Below are positions 62,897 through 64,000 of a stretch of DNA of 64,000 bases, one piece after another. Numbering within the stretch: the first letter of the stretch is position 1; the number at the start of each line of letters is the position of its first letter. The DNA is from Psychroserpens sp. Hel_I_66 (GTDB lineage Bacteria; Bacteroidota; Bacteroidia; Flavobacteriales; Flavobacteriaceae). The stretch covers positions 2,934,501 through 2,998,500 of the forward strand of contig NZ_JUGU01000001.1 in assembly GCF_000799465.1 (NCBI RefSeq). The letters are read 5' to 3'. Under the pieces are notes generated by a model. That model was not told the DNA's origin and made no database searches. It saw nothing but the letters and a program-made list of their open reading frames with translations. The translations under genes and the position numbers were made by a program.

Positions 62897-64000
62897 ATGA
62901 AAGTATCAGTAATAGGAACAGGATATGTTGGCTTAGTAACAGGAACATGTTTGGCAGAAACAGGTAATAATGTTTTATGTGTAGATATAGATAGCTCAAA
63001 AGTTGACAAAATGAGAAAAGGAGAGGTGCCTATTTATGAACCTCACTTAGATGTTTTATTTCAGAGAAATATTAAAGCTGATAGGTTACACTTTTCAACA
63101 TCCCTAGAAGAAGGACTTGCGCATGGAGACATTATCTTTTTAGCCTTACCAACACCAGAAGATGAAGATGGATCTGCAGACTTATCATACGTACTAGGTT
63201 GTGCAAAAGAAATTGGAAAGCTAATTAAAGACTATAAAGTTATTGTTGATAAAAGTACCGTTCCTGTTGGTACAGCTGGGAAAGTAAGAAAAACTATTGC
63301 AGCAAATACAGATGTTGATTTTGATGTCGTTTCTAACCCAGAGTTTCTTAGAGAAGGTTTTGCTGTTGATGACTTTTTGAAACCAGAAAGAATAGTGATA
63401 GGTTCAGATTCAGAGAAAGCAATCATATTAATGGAAAAACTCTACAAACCATTCGTGAGATCAGGAAATCCAATAATAGTAATGGATGAAAAATCTGCCG
63501 AATTAACCAAATATGCTGCAAATTCATTTTTAGCGACAAAGATCACTTTTATGAATGAAATTGCTAACTTTTGTGAAAAAGTGGGAGCTGATGTAGATAT
63601 GGTTAGAGCTGGTATGGGAACAGACTCAAGAATTGGAAAAAGGTTTTTGTTCCCTGGCATTGGATACGGTGGATCTTGCTTTCCAAAGGATGTTAAAGCG
63701 CTACATAAATCAGGAGAAGATGTTGGATATAAATTTAATATTTTAGAATCTGTGATTAATGTAAATGATACTCAGAAAACAGTATTGATCCCTAGGATAG
63801 AATCTTACTTTAAAAACGATTTAAATGGCAAAACATTTGCAATTTGGGGATTGGCTTTTAAACCTGAGACGGATGACATTAGAGAAGCACCATCAATTTA
63901 TATTATCAATGAACTAATTAAAAAAGGAGCAAACTTAAAAGTATTTGATCCTGAAGCCATAGAAAATGTAAAGCACAAATTTGGTAATAAAATTGAATAT
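62897..64000 (+). CDS. ugd: UDP-glucose 6-dehydrogenase (C-terminus beyond window)
   Basis: ATG at 62897 opens MKVSVIGTGYVGLVTGTCLAE, the NAD-binding motif of UDP-glucose dehydrogenases. The frame stays open to the window end (368 residues). VIVDKSTVPVGTA, SNPEFLREGFAV, AELTKYAANSFLATKITF, and the catalytic-cysteine segment GIGYGGSCFPKD are all present, then LAFKPETDDIREAPS. It oxidises UDP-glucose to UDP-glucuronate, giving an acidic sugar for the polymer. It lies 17 bases after the priming transferase gene. Confidence 0.95.
   Translation, partial: MKVSVIGTGYVGLVTGTCLAETGNNVLCVDIDSSKVDKMRKGEVPIYEPHLDVLFQRNIKADRLHFSTSLEEGLAHGDIIFLALPTPEDEDGSADLSYVLGCAKEIGKLIKDYKVIVDKSTVPVGTAGKVRKTIAANTDVDFDVVSNPEFLREGFAVDDFLKPERIVIGSDSEKAIILMEKLYKPFVRSGNPIIVMDEKSAELTKYAANSFLATKITFMNEIANFCEKVGADVDMVRAGMGTDSRIGKRFLFPGIGYGGSCFPKDVKALHKSGEDVGYKFNILESVINVNDTQKTVLIPRIESYFKNDLNGKTFAIWGLAFKPETDDIREAPSIYIINELIKKGANLKVFDPEAIENVKHKFGNKIEY

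Noticed and set aside
1..64000. CRISPR array, insertion sequence, prophage or toxin-antitoxin module
   Set aside because: No regularly spaced direct repeats, transposase, integrase, phage structural gene or toxin-antitoxin pair could be found.

Overview
The window is AT-rich chromosomal DNA from a member of the Bacteroidota, almost certainly family Flavobacteriaceae. Several signs agree: a type IX secretion (type B sorting) protein, the TAnnTTTG-type -7 promoter element upstream of many genes, a DUF4175 protein, a DUF4837-type lipoprotein, a GH3-type protein, and gene neighbourhoods such as rpiB|rnr and ybeY-mnmG. I do not assign a genus. No insertion sequence, prophage, rRNA operon or CRISPR array is visible.

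Bases 1-38,750 are mainly housekeeping. On the left, minus-strand genes encode an ElaA-type acetyltransferase (cut by the window edge), a short-chain dehydrogenase, a CDF metal exporter and RpiB. A roughly 800-bp gene-free AT-rich region then separates them from plus-strand rnr. It holds a cluster of DnaA-box-like 9-mers and is a candidate replication origin. Next come small envelope and unknown genes, tRNA-Cys, folB, glnS, an SPFH protein, gltX, a 1454-residue T9SS-secreted repeat protein, an AlkB-type monooxygenase, a DUF4175 protein, ybeY, mnmG, a methyltransferase, a Skp-like lipoprotein, holB, pgk, a LysM lytic transglycosylase, tatA, an M23 peptidase, a GH3 protein and a conserved unknown protein. 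Two parS (ParB-binding) palindromes flank mnmG, which fits an origin-proximal location.

Bases 40,458-64,000 form a Wzx/Wzy-type exopolysaccharide locus. It contains a Wzz-like protein, dTDP-rhamnose genes (rmlA, rmlC, rmlD intact; rmlB a deleted remnant), GDP-fucose genes (gmd, fcl), a PAPS-forming block (cysQ, a duplicated DUF2061 protein, cysC, cysD, cysN), flippase, FkbM methyltransferase, glycosyltransferases, a sulfotransferase, two polymerase/ligase-like proteins, an acetyltransferase, the initiating phosphosugar transferase and UDP-glucose dehydrogenase (cut by the window end). PAPS genes next to a sulfotransferase, with no PAPS or sulfite reductase nearby, suggest a sulfated polysaccharide containing rhamnose, fucose and glucuronate. 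cysD is split by a -1 frameshift exactly at a T TTT TTT heptamer.

The strongest unexplained signal is a dispersed 10-mer, TTCCGAAGAA (extended TTTCCGAAGAAA). I found 21 exact copies by eye, on both strands and in all six reading phases inside genes. It becomes rare in the distal exopolysaccharide locus. It behaves like an uptake-signal or other genome-wide DNA-level motif rather than a protein-coding constraint.
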